Source: Lachnospiraceae bacterium (GTDB lineage: Bacteria; Bacillota; Clostridia; Lachnospirales; Lachnospiraceae). From it: a stretch of DNA of 56,960 nt. Positions 33,511 through 42,667 of the stretch are shown piece by piece. The notes beneath the pieces are model-generated. The model saw only the letters and a program-made list of their open reading frames with translations. It was not told where the DNA came from and ran no database searches. The stretch spans positions 1-56,960 of the forward strand of contig JAJQCQ010000018.1 of assembly GCA_021202635.1 (NCBI GenBank), read 5' to 3'. Positions within the stretch are counted from its first letter, which is position 1. Each line of letters opens with the position of its first letter. The position numbers and the translations under genes are program-made.

Positions 33511-36417
33511 ATGCAATTTACAACCTATCCCAAGTTCTTTACCCGCAGGGATTACAAGATTGAAGATGAGCAGACGACGCAGAGGAAGATCGATGCTCTG
33601 GTGCGGGCGATGACGTTTGAGGAGAAATGCCGCCTGCTGGGCGGTGCGAAAGAGCCGGCGGATAAAGGAAAGATCGGAAATGCCGGCTATCAGTGGGGCG
33701 TTCCGAGACTTGGCGTCCCGGAGGTCGTGATGTACGACGGGCCGGCCGGGATTACCGGGATTGTGGAGACCACCGGCCTGCCGCAGCCAAGTCTCCTTGG
33801 CTGCACCTGGGACGATGAGATGGCGTATCAGTTCGGGCGGGTAGCCGGATCAGAGGATGCGGCCTGCTCCGGCAATTTCCTCCTGGCTCCGCAGGTGGAT
33901 GTGATCCGCAGTCCGCATTTTGAGAGAAATAAGGATATCAAGAGTGAGGACAGCTTTCTGGCAGCGCGGCTTGGCACCGCAGAGACGAAGGGAGCGCAGG
34001 ACGAGCATGTGGTGGCGACCATCAAGCATCTGACAGCCGGTAACATCATGGGTTCCCCGATGGCGGAGCATCCGGTGCGCACGCTTGTGGATGAGCAGAC
34101 ACTTCATGAGAATTATCTGAAGCCCTTTGAAGAGGCGATCCGCAAGGGCCATGCGGGCAGCGTGATGGACGCCTATAATGTGATCAATGATGGCTATATG
34201 ACTGCCAGCACAGCGCTTAATGTGGATGTGCTCCGCAAAATGTGGGGCTTTCAGGGCAGTATCATGTCGGACTGGGGCGCCGTGCATGAATTTACGCTGA
34301 ATAAAGGAATGGATATGGAGATGCCGTATCCCGCTTACAATGACAGCGCGAGGATCGCCCGCAATATCCGGCGCGGCACCTTCATCTGGGAGCAGCTGGA
34401 TGAGAATTGCCGTCACGTGCTGTACGGCATGTCGGTGGTCGGCCTTCTTGGCCTTGTCGAGCTGGATGAGGACGGCAATGTAAAGGCAGAGCCGGACCGC
34501 ACGGAGCCGATCCAGATGGAGTGGTATTATGAGGAAGCGGTGGAAAACGGACTGCTGGAGAGGAACGCGGCGCTTGCGGCGGATATGGTCCGCGAGGGAA
34601 TTGTTCTGCTGAGAAATGAGAAGGAAGCTCTGCCGCTGCATGAGAAAGACTTCTCCGGGAAGGTGATTCTGGCCGGTCCGGGGGCAAAATACCCGCTCTG
34701 CGGGGAAGCCCAGGAGAGAAGCTTCGGGCGTCTGGAGCGCATGATTGAGCCTGCGAAAGCGTTGCAGGAGATGAGCGGGACAGCGGTTCCGGTTTATGAG
34801 GGCATTGACTATGTGGGGGAAGCGGTTCCGGCGGAGTATCTCTGGCAGGATGAAAACTGCCGGGAACCAGGTCTTGTGAGAACCTGGGGGATTTTACCGG
34901 AAGAGCGGGCGAAGGTGCAGACCGCTGCCGGTCCTGGCGGTGCGGGGATGGCGTTCTTCGGAGAGATGAAGCTGGATGAGGACGGAGAGCCGGTCAATAC
35001 GGGGCTTTCCAGCTACGCAACCTCCGGGGAGAAGCCGATGGATGAAAAGCTGCTTGGCACCCTGGCGGCGATCGATTCCCAGATCAATTTTACCTGTGGG
35101 ACGGACGCGGAGGGAAATCCCATGAAGCACTATCGCAACGGGGAGAACGGAACCGCGTTTACGGACGGCGTTTCTTACACCTGGAAGGGTTTTCTGAAGG
35201 CGCCGGAGGACGGCGAGTATACGCTTCTTCTGGAATGCATCGGAGGCGAAGGCGTATTCCTGCTGCAGATGGACGGACAGTGGCAGGTGATCGGGAACGC
35301 GCAGTTCCGCGAATGGACGCAGTGGCCATGGGAGCATATCGCGCACACACCGGAAGGCATGGGCATTACGGGAAAGAAGCTTACACTGAAGAAGGGGGAA
35401 GCTTATCCGATCGTTGTTTTCGGGCGGCAGGCGGTGAAAAACAAGGACCTTCAGCTTCGGCTTGCCTGGTCCACACCGACCCGGAAAAAAGAACGGCTTG
35501 ACGCGATGATGGAGGCGGTTTCCACGGCGGATACCGTGATCTATTACGCGTGTGATACCTGGGACGCCAAGAGCCCGTTTGCCGGTATGCTCGAAAAGAA
35601 AGACGGCAGTTCTATCGAGATTTCGGAAGAGCAGACTGAGCTGCTGGAGAGCGCCATCGCTCATCGGAAGGAGAATGGCAGGTTCATCGTTGTTTTACAG
35701 ACCTCCAATGCGCGTGCAATCGGCAGATGGGCAGATCAGGTCGACGCGATCCTGTGTACCTACCTGCCTGGACAAGAAGGGAGCCGGGTGATTGCCGAGA
35801 TTCTGACCGGGAAGACGAACCCTTCGGGCAAGCTTTCTCAGACCTGGCCTGCGTCGAATGAAGATACTCCGCTGTCGGATACGCCGGAACACCAGCAACG
35901 CCGCCAGATCGGCGTTGCTGCCGGGGATGACCGGATTGCAGAAATGTCGGAAGGGATTTTCAGCGGTTACCGCTGGTATGAGCGGGAAGGCCGGAGGCCT
36001 CTGTATGAATTTGGATATGGCCTCAGCTATACGACCTTTGCTTACAGCGACCTGGATATCCGGGAAGAGGGGGATGGGTATGCCGTTTCCCTGACCGTGA
36101 CCAATACCGGAGAGGTCAGCGGCGACGAGATCGTGCAGGTATACCTTGGCGCGGCGGAGGTTCCGGCGCACATCCAGATGGCCCAAAAGCAGTTGGCGGG
36201 ATATGCCCGTGTGAAACATCTGGCGCCGCAGGAGAGCTTTCCGGTGACGATCCACATTGAAGAGAGAAGTCTCTGCTACTGGAATCCGGCCATGGTATTA
36301 CAGAGCCGTCCGGATGGAACGAAAGACAAATGGGTGCGCGCGACCGGTCAGCGGGACGTGTATGTCGGCGCGTCCAGCAGAGATATTCGCCTGACCGGGA
36401 CGATCGAAGTGGCCTGA
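33511..36417 (+). CDS. Glycoside hydrolase family 3 beta-glucosidase with a PA14 insert
   Basis: A 968-aa enzyme. The N-terminal TIM barrel carries nucleophile D254 (IMSDWGA) and a substrate-binding KH pair (TIKHLTAGN). A PA14-like domain (about 541-650) is inserted in the C-terminal sandwich, as in several beta-glucosidases where it shapes specificity for short oligosaccharides. A fibronectin III-like domain ends the protein (ADEIVQVYLG-type motif DEIVQVYLG). It has no signal peptide. The ATG at 33511 follows AGAGAGGAG; the frame is open upstream, but that part is repeat sequence. It is divergent from GH30 and followed by a PfkB kinase. Confidence 0.93.
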   Translation: MQFTTYPKFFTRRDYKIEDEQTTQRKIDALVRAMTFEEKCRLLGGAKEPADKGKIGNAGYQWGVPRLGVPEVVMYDGPAGITGIVETTGLPQPSLLGCTWDDEMAYQFGRVAGSEDAACSGNFLLAPQVDVIRSPHFERNKDIKSEDSFLAARLGTAETKGAQDEHVVATIKHLTAGNIMGSPMAEHPVRTLVDEQTLHENYLKPFEEAIRKGHAGSVMDAYNVINDGYMTASTALNVDVLRKMWGFQGSIMSDWGAVHEFTLNKGMDMEMPYPAYNDSARIARNIRRGTFIWEQLDENCRHVLYGMSVVGLLGLVELDEDGNVKAEPDRTEPIQMEWYYEEAVENGLLERNAALAADMVREGIVLLRNEKEALPLHEKDFSGKVILAGPGAKYPLCGEAQERSFGRLERMIEPAKALQEMSGTAVPVYEGIDYVGEAVPAEYLWQDENCREPGLVRTWGILPEERAKVQTAAGPGGAGMAFFGEMKLDEDGEPVNTGLSSYATSGEKPMDEKLLGTLAAIDSQINFTCGTDAEGNPMKHYRNGENGTAFTDGVSYTWKGFLKAPEDGEYTLLLECIGGEGVFLLQMDGQWQVIGNAQFREWTQWPWEHIAHTPEGMGITGKKLTLKKGEAYPIVVFGRQAVKNKDLQLRLAWSTPTRKKERLDAMMEAVSTADTVIYYACDTWDAKSPFAGMLEKKDGSSIEISEEQTELLESAIAHRKENGRFIVVLQTSNARAIGRWADQVDAILCTYLPGQEGSRVIAEILTGKTNPSGKLSQTWPASNEDTPLSDTPEHQQRRQIGVAAGDDRIAEMSEGIFSGYRWYEREGRRPLYEFGYGLSYTTFAYSDLDIREEGDGYAVSLTVTNTGEVSGDEIVQVYLGAAEVPAHIQMAQKQLAGYARVKHLAPQESFPVTIHIEERSLCYWNPAMVLQSRPDGTKDKWVRATGQRDVYVGASSRDIRLTGTIEVA

Positions 36418-36419
36418 GG

Positions 36420-36446
36420 GTAACTGTGAAGGTACGGAACAGTTAC
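36420..36446 (+). repeat. 27-bp dispersed palindrome between GH3 and the kinase gene
   Basis: GTAACTGTGAAGGTACGG and on to CAGTTAC. It differs from the ends of the two 103-bp repeats by one base. It begins 3 bases after the GH3 stop. Confidence 0.85.
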
Positions 36447-36530
36447 GCCTGAGGGAAGAAATGCAGGAAACGGCATCAGATACGCTGTCCGTTTCTGAAA
36501 CGGAAAGGATAGCGGAGGGAGAGACAAAAG

Positions 36531-37484
36531 ATGGGAATTGTGGTGATTGGAGCCGTGTTTGTGGATATAAAAGGGTTTCCGCTGGATACCTATATTCCAA
36601 ATGGACGGAACGCGGGTACGGTGGAGTATATCCACGGCGGTGTGAGCCGGAATGTAGTGGAAAATATTGCAAATCTGGAGCTGAGGCCGACCTTTGTCAG
36701 CCTGGTGGATGACAGTGCCCTGGGGGTGGAGGTCATGCAGAAGCTGCGGCGGCATAAGGTGAGGCTGGACTATGTCCGGACAGTTCCGGGTGGAATGGGT
36801 ACCTGGCTGGCGGTGTTTGACAGCAGCGGCGATGTAGCCGGTTCTATTTCCAAACGCCCGGACCTGATGCCGATTCTCCAGATTCTGGAGGAGCATGGGG
36901 ACGCGATTTTTGCTGACGCGGAATCCATTGTGGTAGAGATCGATATTAATAAGGAAATCATTAAAAAGGTATTTGAGCTGGCCGAAAAATATGACAAGAA
37001 GGTCTACGCGGTGGTATCGAATATGAGCATTGCCCTAAAGCGGAGAGATTTTATCAAGCGGCTGGACTGCTTTGTCTGCAACCAGCAGGAGGCCGGCCTT
37101 CTTTTTGCGGCCGATTATTCGGAGAAAGAACCGGAAGAGATGGCCACGCTGCTGGCGGAACAGCTTCCGAACGCGCAGTATAAGGCAATGGTCGTGACCA
37201 TGGGCAGCAAAGGCAGTGTTTATGCGGATGAGACGGGACAAAAAGGGTTTTGCCCGGCGATGTCGGTGCAGGTGAAGGATACGACCGGTGCGGGGGACGC
37301 TTTCTGTTCGGGACTGGTCGTCGGACTGACGTATGGAAAAACTCTGCGGGAATCCTGCGAAATCGGGACCAGACTGTCTGCCTCTGTGATCATTTCGAAC
37401 GAAAATGTGTGTCCGCGGTTTCTGCCAAGAGAATTAGGGATTGAAGTGGATGTGGAAGAAGAGACGGACAGCGAAGAAGCGTGA
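36531..37484 (+). CDS. PfkB-family sugar or nucleoside kinase
   Basis: A 317-aa ribokinase-like kinase. The N-terminal GG motif region reads HGGVSRNVVENIA and the ATP and anion-hole motif is DTTGAGDAFCSG with the catalytic aspartate. The GGVSRN form is common in pseudouridine kinase-like members, so the substrate cannot be read from sequence. Its place after GH3 suggests it may phosphorylate a sugar freed by the hydrolases. GGGAGAG lies before the ATG. The C-terminal tail is acidic (EVDVEEETDSEEA). Confidence 0.88.
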   Translation: MGIVVIGAVFVDIKGFPLDTYIPNGRNAGTVEYIHGGVSRNVVENIANLELRPTFVSLVDDSALGVEVMQKLRRHKVRLDYVRTVPGGMGTWLAVFDSSGDVAGSISKRPDLMPILQILEEHGDAIFADAESIVVEIDINKEIIKKVFELAEKYDKKVYAVVSNMSIALKRRDFIKRLDCFVCNQQEAGLLFAADYSEKEPEEMATLLAEQLPNAQYKAMVVTMGSKGSVYADETGQKGFCPAMSVQVKDTTGAGDAFCSGLVVGLTYGKTLRESCEIGTRLSASVIISNENVCPRFLPRELGIEVDVEEETDSEEA

Positions 37485-37510
37485 AAACAGGAAAGCGACG
37501 GTTGAAGAAT

Positions 37511-38005
37511 ATGCAGGAATATCAGAGAATTTCACATCCCTTTGGGCCTTTATATGATGAAAACAGCAGGATTCTGATCCTGGGGAGCTTTCCATCCGTA
37601 AAATCGCGGGAGCAGCAGTTTTTTTACGGCCATCCGCAGAACCGTTTCTGGAAAGTGATGGCGGGTGTGCTGCATGTCCCGGTTCCGCAGACAATCGAGG
37701 AAAAGAAGCAGATGCTGCGGCAAAACCGGATCGCCCTGTGGGATGTCATTGCGGAGTGTGATATCATTGGTTCCAGTGACAGCAGCATCCGCAATGTGGT
37801 TCCGACCGATTTGGGACAAATCCTGGAATGTGCGCAGATCCGGCAGATTTATACCAATGGCGGCACAGCGACAAAGCTGTTTGAAAAATATCAGAAGCCG
37901 GTCCTGGGGCGCAGCCCGGTCGGCCTGCCGTCCACCAGTCCGGCAAATGCAGCCTGGTCACTGGAACGGCTGCAGGAGGCCTGGCGGGAAGCGCTGAGGT
38001 GTTGA
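37511..38005 (+). CDS. Uracil/hypoxanthine-DNA glycosylase, UDG family 6
   Basis: A 164-aa repair enzyme of the HDG type, which removes hypoxanthine (deaminated adenine) and in some members uracil. The family motif ILGSFPSVKSRE and the following FYGHPQNRFWKV are present, as is the C-terminal RSPVGLPSTSPANAAWS in place of the usual HPSP motif. ATG 37511 is preferred because relatives begin just before HPFGPLYDENS; a GTG at 37481 would overlap the kinase stop. The ychF promoter starts within its last codons. Confidence 0.88.
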   Translation: MQEYQRISHPFGPLYDENSRILILGSFPSVKSREQQFFYGHPQNRFWKVMAGVLHVPVPQTIEEKKQMLRQNRIALWDVIAECDIIGSSDSSIRNVVPTDLGQILECAQIRQIYTNGGTATKLFEKYQKPVLGRSPVGLPSTSPANAAWSLERLQEAWREALRC

Positions 38006-38029
38006 TTTTCGAATAAAATAGTGTATAAT
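38002..38029 (+). promoter_or_regulatory. Sigma-A promoter of ychF
   Basis: TTGATT (38002-38007), a 16-base spacer and TATAAT (38024-38029). It gives a 5' leader of about 115 bases. Confidence 0.8.
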
Positions 38030-38124
38030 GCACACAGGCGCAAAAGGAAGGCAGCAAGCTGCCTGCGCCTGGCGCAGCGAACATACGGCGAAGCACCGAA
38101 GTTCGGATAAAGCACACAGGCGCA
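38030..38124 (+). repeat. Structured ychF leader bounded by a 13-bp direct repeat
   Basis: GCACACAGGCGCA occurs at 38030-38042 and 38112-38124. Between lie GGCAGC-AA-GCTGCC and TGCGC-CTG-GCGCA hairpins and CCGAAGTTCGG. The ACACAGGCG core also appears in the 46-bp repeat (33377, 7080). This is either a mobile palindrome cluster or a leader regulator. Confidence 0.55.
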
Positions 38125-38151
38125 TTTACTATATAGGAGGTAAGGAATAAG

Positions 38152-39249
38152 ATGAAACTGGGGATTGTAGGACTGCCGAACGTGGGGAAAAGCACGTTGT
38201 TTAATTCTCTCACGAAGGCCGGCGCGGAGTCGGCGAATTATCCGTTTTGCACGATTGATCCGAACGTGGGAGTAGTGGCGGTTCCGGATGAGCGGCTGAA
38301 GCTGCTGTCGGACCTGTACCATTCGGCGAAGGTGACTCCGGCGGTGATCGAATTTGTCGATATTGCGGGTCTGGTGAAGGGCGCGTCAAAGGGCGAGGGC
38401 CTGGGGAACCAGTTTCTGGCGAATATTCGTGAGGTGGACGCGATTGTTCACGTGGTGCGCTGCTTTGAAGATACGAATGTGATCCATGTGGATGGGTCGG
38501 TCGATCCGGTGCGTGACATCGAGACGATTAACCTGGAGCTGATCTTTTCCGATCTGGAGATTCTGGAGCGCCGTATGGCAAAGACGGGCCGGGCGGCGAA
38601 TAATGATAAGGCTGCGGCCAAGGAGCTGGCGCTGATGAAGGCGCTGAAGGCGCACCTGGAGGATGGGCAGCTTGCGATCACATATCAGACGGACGATGAG
38701 GATGAGTTGAAATGGCTGTCTGAATACAACCTGCTCACGGCGAAACCGGTGATTTTTGCGGCAAATGTCGCGGAAGAAGACCTTGCTGATGACGGACAAT
38801 CGAATGATTACGTTGGTAAGGTGCGCGCGTATGCGGCCCAGTCCGGCAGCGAGGTGTTTGTGATCTGCGCTAAGATCGAGGAAGAGATTTCAGAACTTGA
38901 GGATGACGAAAAGCAGATGTTTCTGGAGGATCTTGGATTGCAGGAGTCCGGTCTGGAGAAACTGATAAAGGCGAGCTACAGTCTTCTGGGACTTCTGAGT
39001 TATCTGACGGCGGGCGAGAAGGAGACGCGTGCCTGGACGATTAAAAAGGGAATGAAAGCGCCGCAGGCGGCCGGTAAGATTCATTCCGATTTCGAGCGCG
39101 GGTTCATCCGGGCAGAGGTCGTGAATTACCAGGATCTGCTGGACTGCGGTTCTCTGGCCGCGGCGAAAGAAAAAGGACTGGTCGGAATCGAAGGAAAGGA
39201 TTATGTTGTGCAGGACGGCGACGTGATCCTGTTCCGGTTCAACGTGTGA
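38152..39249 (+). CDS. ychF: Ribosome-associated GTPase/ATPase YchF (OLA1)
   Basis: A 365-aa cytoplasmic P-loop protein. G1 is GLPNVGKST (7-15), G3 is DIAG and the C-terminal TGS domain carries YQDLLDCGSLAAAKEKGLV. NVAEEDL stands in the position of the usual NKXD motif, which explains why the family prefers ATP. It binds ribosomes and is linked to stress and redox response. AGGAGG lies upstream of the ATG. Length is standard. Confidence 0.96.
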   Translation: MKLGIVGLPNVGKSTLFNSLTKAGAESANYPFCTIDPNVGVVAVPDERLKLLSDLYHSAKVTPAVIEFVDIAGLVKGASKGEGLGNQFLANIREVDAIVHVVRCFEDTNVIHVDGSVDPVRDIETINLELIFSDLEILERRMAKTGRAANNDKAAAKELALMKALKAHLEDGQLAITYQTDDEDELKWLSEYNLLTAKPVIFAANVAEEDLADDGQSNDYVGKVRAYAAQSGSEVFVICAKIEEEISELEDDEKQMFLEDLGLQESGLEKLIKASYSLLGLLSYLTAGEKETRAWTIKKGMKAPQAAGKIHSDFERGFIRAEVVNYQDLLDCGSLAAAKEKGLVGIEGKDYVVQDGDVILFRFNV

Positions 39250-39330
39250 GGCGGAACCGCGAAGCGGTTCGTTCACACGTTAAGTGGTGAAAAGTGAGCC
39301 GGGCGTATGAGAGGAGGCAACATCTTTTAA

Positions 39331-40242
39331 ATGGAAGGTTCGATCCGTTTTCCCCATTTGGGCATTACGCTGACGAATGTGGTAAAGAGCTTTCAGATTG
39401 GCGGGCTTACGATCGCCTGCTATGGGGTGGTTCTGGCGGTGGCGATGATGACGGGGCTTCTTCTGGTGATGAAGGTGGCAAAGGCGACCGGGCAGAAGGA
39501 GGACGATTATTTTGATCTGGGGATTCTGGCGATTGCCATCGCGGTGGTCTGCGCACGGATTTATTATGTCGTGTTCTCCTGGGATTACTACAGCAGCCAT
39601 CTTGCCGAGATTTTTAATCTGCGCAGGGGCGGCCTGGCGATCTATGGCGGTGTGATTGGCGGTGTGCTGACGGTGCTGGTGTATTGCCATGTCCGGAAAC
39701 GCAATACCTGGCGGACACTTGATACGATGTCGGTGGGTCTTGTGTGGGGACAGGCATTGGGCAGATGGGGCAATTTCTTCAACCGGGAGGCATTTGGAGA
39801 GTATACGGATAACCTGCTTGCGATGCAGCTTCCGGTCAGCGATGTGCGGGCCTCGGAGATTACAGAGACGATGTACGCGTATATGCAGACAATCGATGGG
39901 ATTGCATATATTCAGGTACACCCCACCTTTCTGTATGAGTCTTTGTGGAACTTGGGGGTACTGACGGTTCTGCTGCTTGTCACATGGCGGCTGCACCGCA
40001 GGGAGAGAGAGGATGGACTGCCAGACAGGGGAAACGACGGGGTTGTTTTTCTGCTTTATCTGCTCCTGTATGGCCTGGGGCGGTTCTGGATTGAAGGACT
40101 GCGCACGGACCAGCTGATTTTGTTCGGAACCGGGATGCCGGTATCACAGGCACTGTCGGGAGTTCTGGTAATTCTTTCCCTGGTGCTGCTCATCTGCATG
40201 CGGGTTCGGAAGAAGGCCGGAAGAAAAGAAAAAACGGAATAA
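39331..40242 (+). CDS. lgt: Prolipoprotein diacylglyceryl transferase
   Basis: A 303-aa integral membrane enzyme that attaches diacylglycerol to lipobox cysteines, for example of the PrcB-like lipoprotein at 9986. Seven membrane helices are visible. The signature GRWGNFFNREAFG is present, as are RRGGLAIYGGVIG and HPTFLYES, which line the active site. GAGGAGG lies 13 bases before the ATG, slightly far. A terminator follows, separating it from the dcw cluster. Confidence 0.95.
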   Translation: MEGSIRFPHLGITLTNVVKSFQIGGLTIACYGVVLAVAMMTGLLLVMKVAKATGQKEDDYFDLGILAIAIAVVCARIYYVVFSWDYYSSHLAEIFNLRRGGLAIYGGVIGGVLTVLVYCHVRKRNTWRTLDTMSVGLVWGQALGRWGNFFNREAFGEYTDNLLAMQLPVSDVRASEITETMYAYMQTIDGIAYIQVHPTFLYESLWNLGVLTVLLLVTWRLHRREREDGLPDRGNDGVVFLLYLLLYGLGRFWIEGLRTDQLILFGTGMPVSQALSGVLVILSLVLLICMRVRKKAGRKEKTE

Positions 40243-40266
40243 GTATGGGAAGATTCCCCACCAGGA

Positions 40267-40297
40267 AGCTGTCGCAGAGGTTTGCGGCAGCTTTTTT
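40267..40297 (+). terminator. Terminator of lgt
   Basis: AAGCTGTCGCA pairs with TGCGGCAGCTT (one G-T) and T6 follows. Confidence 0.9.
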
Positions 40298-40300
40298 GTC

Positions 40301-40320
40301 GCTGTTCTGAACTGTTACTT
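40301..40320 (-). repeat. Short GTAAC/TTCAGAACAG repeat, minus orientation
   Basis: The reverse complement reads AAGTAACAGTTCAGAACAGC. It matches the GTAAC-TTCAGAACAG core at 56907-56924 and 46912-46932. Confidence 0.6.
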
Positions 40321-40381
40321 ACAAGATATTGTATCAAATCCTGAAATTCACACAAGTTTCAAAAATTCACGGAAATAAAGC

Positions 40382-40410
40382 TTGTTTTTTGGGGGAAATT
40401 AATGTATAGT
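40382..40410 (+). promoter_or_regulatory. Sigma-A promoter of the dcw cluster
   Basis: TTGTTT (40382-40387), a 17-base spacer and TATAGT (40405-40410). Confidence 0.75.
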
Positions 40411-40416
40411 AGCTTC

Positions 40417-40445
40417 AAGTGGTAAAAAGTGGTGCTTCGTGGTGG
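40417..40445 (+). promoter_or_regulatory. MraZ box: three GTGG repeats at 10-bp steps
   Basis: AAGTGG, AAGTGG and TCGTGG place GTGG at 40419, 40429 and 40439, exactly one helical turn apart. A further GTGG lies at 40460. MraZ is known to bind such short direct repeats at its own promoter. The array starts at the expected transcription start, which fits repression. Confidence 0.82.
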
Positions 40446-40572
40446 ACGAATGGGGGATTGTGGGGAGACAATTTCTGTCAGACACCATGAGCCGAAATGC
40501 CGGCGGCACAGCTCTTCGCCCTTTGAGGCGTATGGAGAAAGCCGCCAGTTTTTCTTGAGAAGGTGCGTCATG

Positions 40573-41004
40573 ATGTTTATGGGAGAATACAATCATACGA
40601 TTGATTCCAAAGGCAGACTGATCATCCCGGCAAAATTCAGAGAACTGTTAGACGATGAATTTATTGTGACGAAGGGATTGGATGGATGCCTGTTTGCTTT
40701 TCCCAAAAACGAATGGCAGATCTTCGAGGAGAAGCTGCGTAAATTACCGCTTACACAGAAGAACGCCAGAAAATTCACACGTTTCTTTATGGGTGGAGCG
40801 ACCATGTGCGAACTGGACAAGCAGGGGAGAATTCTCTTACCACAGAGCTTAAGAGAATTTGCGAAGCTGGATAAGGACGTGGTGCTGTCGGGAAACCTGA
40901 ATCGTATTGAAATCTGGAACAAAGCAGACTGGACGGAAAACAATGCTTATGACGATATGGACGAGATCGCGGAGCAGATGTCAGATCTGGGCTTAGATAT
41001 ATAA
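40573..41004 (+). CDS. mraZ: Transcriptional regulator MraZ
   Basis: A 143-aa DNA-binding protein with two SpoVT/AbrB-like units (MFMGEYNHTIDSKGRLIIPA near 1-20 and FFMGGATMCELDKQGRILLP near 72-91). It forms a ring and represses its own dcw operon. ATG 40573 gives the conserved MFMGEYNH opening, and AAGGTG lies about 7 bases upstream. The leader is about 155 bases and carries no ORF of note. rsmH follows after 114 bases. Confidence 0.96.
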   Translation: MFMGEYNHTIDSKGRLIIPAKFRELLDDEFIVTKGLDGCLFAFPKNEWQIFEEKLRKLPLTQKNARKFTRFFMGGATMCELDKQGRILLPQSLREFAKLDKDVVLSGNLNRIEIWNKADWTENNAYDDMDEIAEQMSDLGLDI

Positions 41005-41118
41005 GGCCATTGATTTGCGGAGTAAACCGATAGCGGGAAACAGGCCGCGGCAAGAAGGGCTGCCTGGGATGACGTGATTTCCCTGGAAGACATGGTTTAC
41101 CCGTAAGGGGAGGATTAT

Positions 41119-42093
41119 ATGGAATTTCACCACAGATCGGTACTTCTTTCCGAGAGCATTGAGGAACTGCGGATAAAACCAGATGGAATTTATGTGGATG
41201 GTACGCTCGGCGGTGGCGGCCATTCCCTGGAAATATGTAAACGGCTGACCGGAGGCGGACGACTGATTGGGATTGATCAGGACGCGGACGCGATCGAGGC
41301 GGCCACAAGGCGTTTGGATGAGTATATGGAACGCGTGACGATTATACGCAGTAATTACTGTTATATGAAAGACGAGCTCCGGAAACTCGGTGTGTTATCT
41401 GTAGATGGAGTCATTTTGGATCTGGGGGTCTCCTCTTACCAGCTTGACACGGCAGAGAGAGGATTTACCTACAGAGAGGACGCTCCGCTGGACATGAGGA
41501 TGGATCAGCGGCAGACCCTTACGGCGATGGATGTTGTGAACGAATATGACGAGATGGAGCTGTACCGCGTCATCCGTGATTATGGGGAGGAAAAGTTCGC
41601 AAAGAACATAGCCAAACATATCGTGAACGCCCGCAAACAAAAAAAACTGGAAACAACTGGGGAGTTAATTCATGTTATAAAAGCGGCGATCCCGATGAAA
41701 GTGCGGGCAGTAGGAGGACACCCGGCCAAAAAGACATTTCAGGCCATACGGATTGAGGTAAATCGAGAGCTTGAGGTTCTTGAGGAGTCTCTGGAGGATA
41801 TGGTGGATTTATTGAATGAGGAGGGACGTATCTGCGTGATTACATTTCATTCGCTGGAGGACCGGATTGTGAAGAACAAGTTCCGGACTCTGGAAAATCC
41901 CTGCACATGCCCGAAGGATTTTCCGGTATGTGTGTGCGGGAAGAAGCCGAAGGGAAGAGTGATCACTCGCAGGCCGATCGTTCCGTCAGAGGAAGAACTG
42001 GAGACGAACAGCAGGGCCAAGAGCGCGAAGCTGCGCGTGTTTGAATCATATGGCTCTGCCGGTCATGGAAATAGCAGACAGATTGAGCAGTAA
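41119..42093 (+). CDS. rsmH: 16S rRNA (cytosine-1402-N4)-methyltransferase
   Basis: A 324-aa SAM-dependent enzyme (formerly MraW). The SAM site reads [12 protein letters not shown] (about 25-36) and [11 protein letters not shown] near 97-107. [10 protein letters not shown] and the [18 protein letters not shown] segment with paired cysteines are typical of the C-terminal part. GGGGAGG lies upstream of the ATG. It is in the usual second place of the dcw cluster. Confidence 0.97.
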   Translation: MEFHHRSVLLSESIEELRIKPDGIYVDGTLGGGGHSLEICKRLTGGGRLIGIDQDADAIEAATRRLDEYMERVTIIRSNYCYMKDELRKLGVLSVDGVILDLGVSSYQLDTAERGFTYREDAPLDMRMDQRQTLTAMDVVNEYDEMELYRVIRDYGEEKFAKNIAKHIVNARKQKKLETTGELIHVIKAAIPMKVRAVGGHPAKKTFQAIRIEVNRELEVLEESLEDMVDLLNEEGRICVITFHSLEDRIVKNKFRTLENPCTCPKDFPVCVCGKKPKGRVITRRPIVPSEEELETNSRAKSAKLRVFESYGSAGHGNSRQIEQ

Positions 42094-42126
42094 AACAGGT
42101 TTTGGAAATCAGAGCGGGAGAGAATC

Positions 42127-42657
42127 ATGGCGGAAAAAAGATACAGCAGGGGGACATCTCCGAATGGTGGCAATGGCAGGACAAGAAGCAGGACAAAGGG
42201 TTCGGCTGGAAGCAGGGACTCCTATACCTATGTGGATGGGAATACGGTGCGCCAGCTCCATGTGGAGACAGCCCCCGAAGCGGAAGAATCGGTTTCTGTC
42301 AGCCGTGCGACCAGGAAAAACCGGGAGAGGGCGCTTCAGATGAATGTTGGCTATGTGGCGTTTCTTACGCTGGCAGCGGTGCTTACGGTAGCTGTCTGCG
42401 TGAATTTTCTGCAGCTGCGCGCGGTGAACACACTTCTTCAGGAGAAGGTGGCTTCTCTCACCGCTGAGCTTGATTCGGCGGTTCTGGAAAATGATTCCGA
42501 TTATAACCGTGTGATGAACAGCGTGGATCTGGAGCATGTAAGAGAAGTGGCGACAGAGGAATTGGGAATGCAGCTGGCCACATCGAATCAGGTAGTGACT
42601 TATGAAGCAGAGACCAACGACTACGTCAGACAATATTCTGAGATACCAGAAGAGTAG
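42127..42657 (+). CDS. ftsL: FtsL-like cell division protein
   Basis: A 176-aa bitopic protein. The first 70 residues are cytoplasmic, Arg/Ser/Gly-rich and apparently disordered. A single membrane segment lies at about 72-93. After it comes an extracytoplasmic coiled coil (LLQEKVASLTAELDSAVLEN) and a short DLEHVREVATEELGMQ motif usual for FtsL/DivIC-type proteins. The call rests on topology and position between rsmH and the PBP, since FtsL sequences are poorly conserved. It is longer than most FtsL because of the N-terminal tail. Confidence 0.85.
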   Translation: MAEKRYSRGTSPNGGNGRTRSRTKGSAGSRDSYTYVDGNTVRQLHVETAPEAEESVSVSRATRKNRERALQMNVGYVAFLTLAAVLTVAVCVNFLQLRAVNTLLQEKVASLTAELDSAVLENDSDYNRVMNSVDLEHVREVATEELGMQLATSNQVVTYEAETNDYVRQYSEIPEE

Positions 42658-42667
42658 GTGAAGTGAT

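Larger units (their letters stand above)
40243..40381. other. Gap between lgt and the mraZ promoter
   Basis: It contains the lgt terminator and a reversed GTAAC repeat (40301-40320), then A/T-rich sequence with no gene. Confidence 0.5.

Noticed and set aside
40429-40572. N-terminal extension of MraZ from 40429
   Set aside because: It would begin inside the MraZ box; the conserved protein opens at MFMGEYNH (40573) with a ribosome site.
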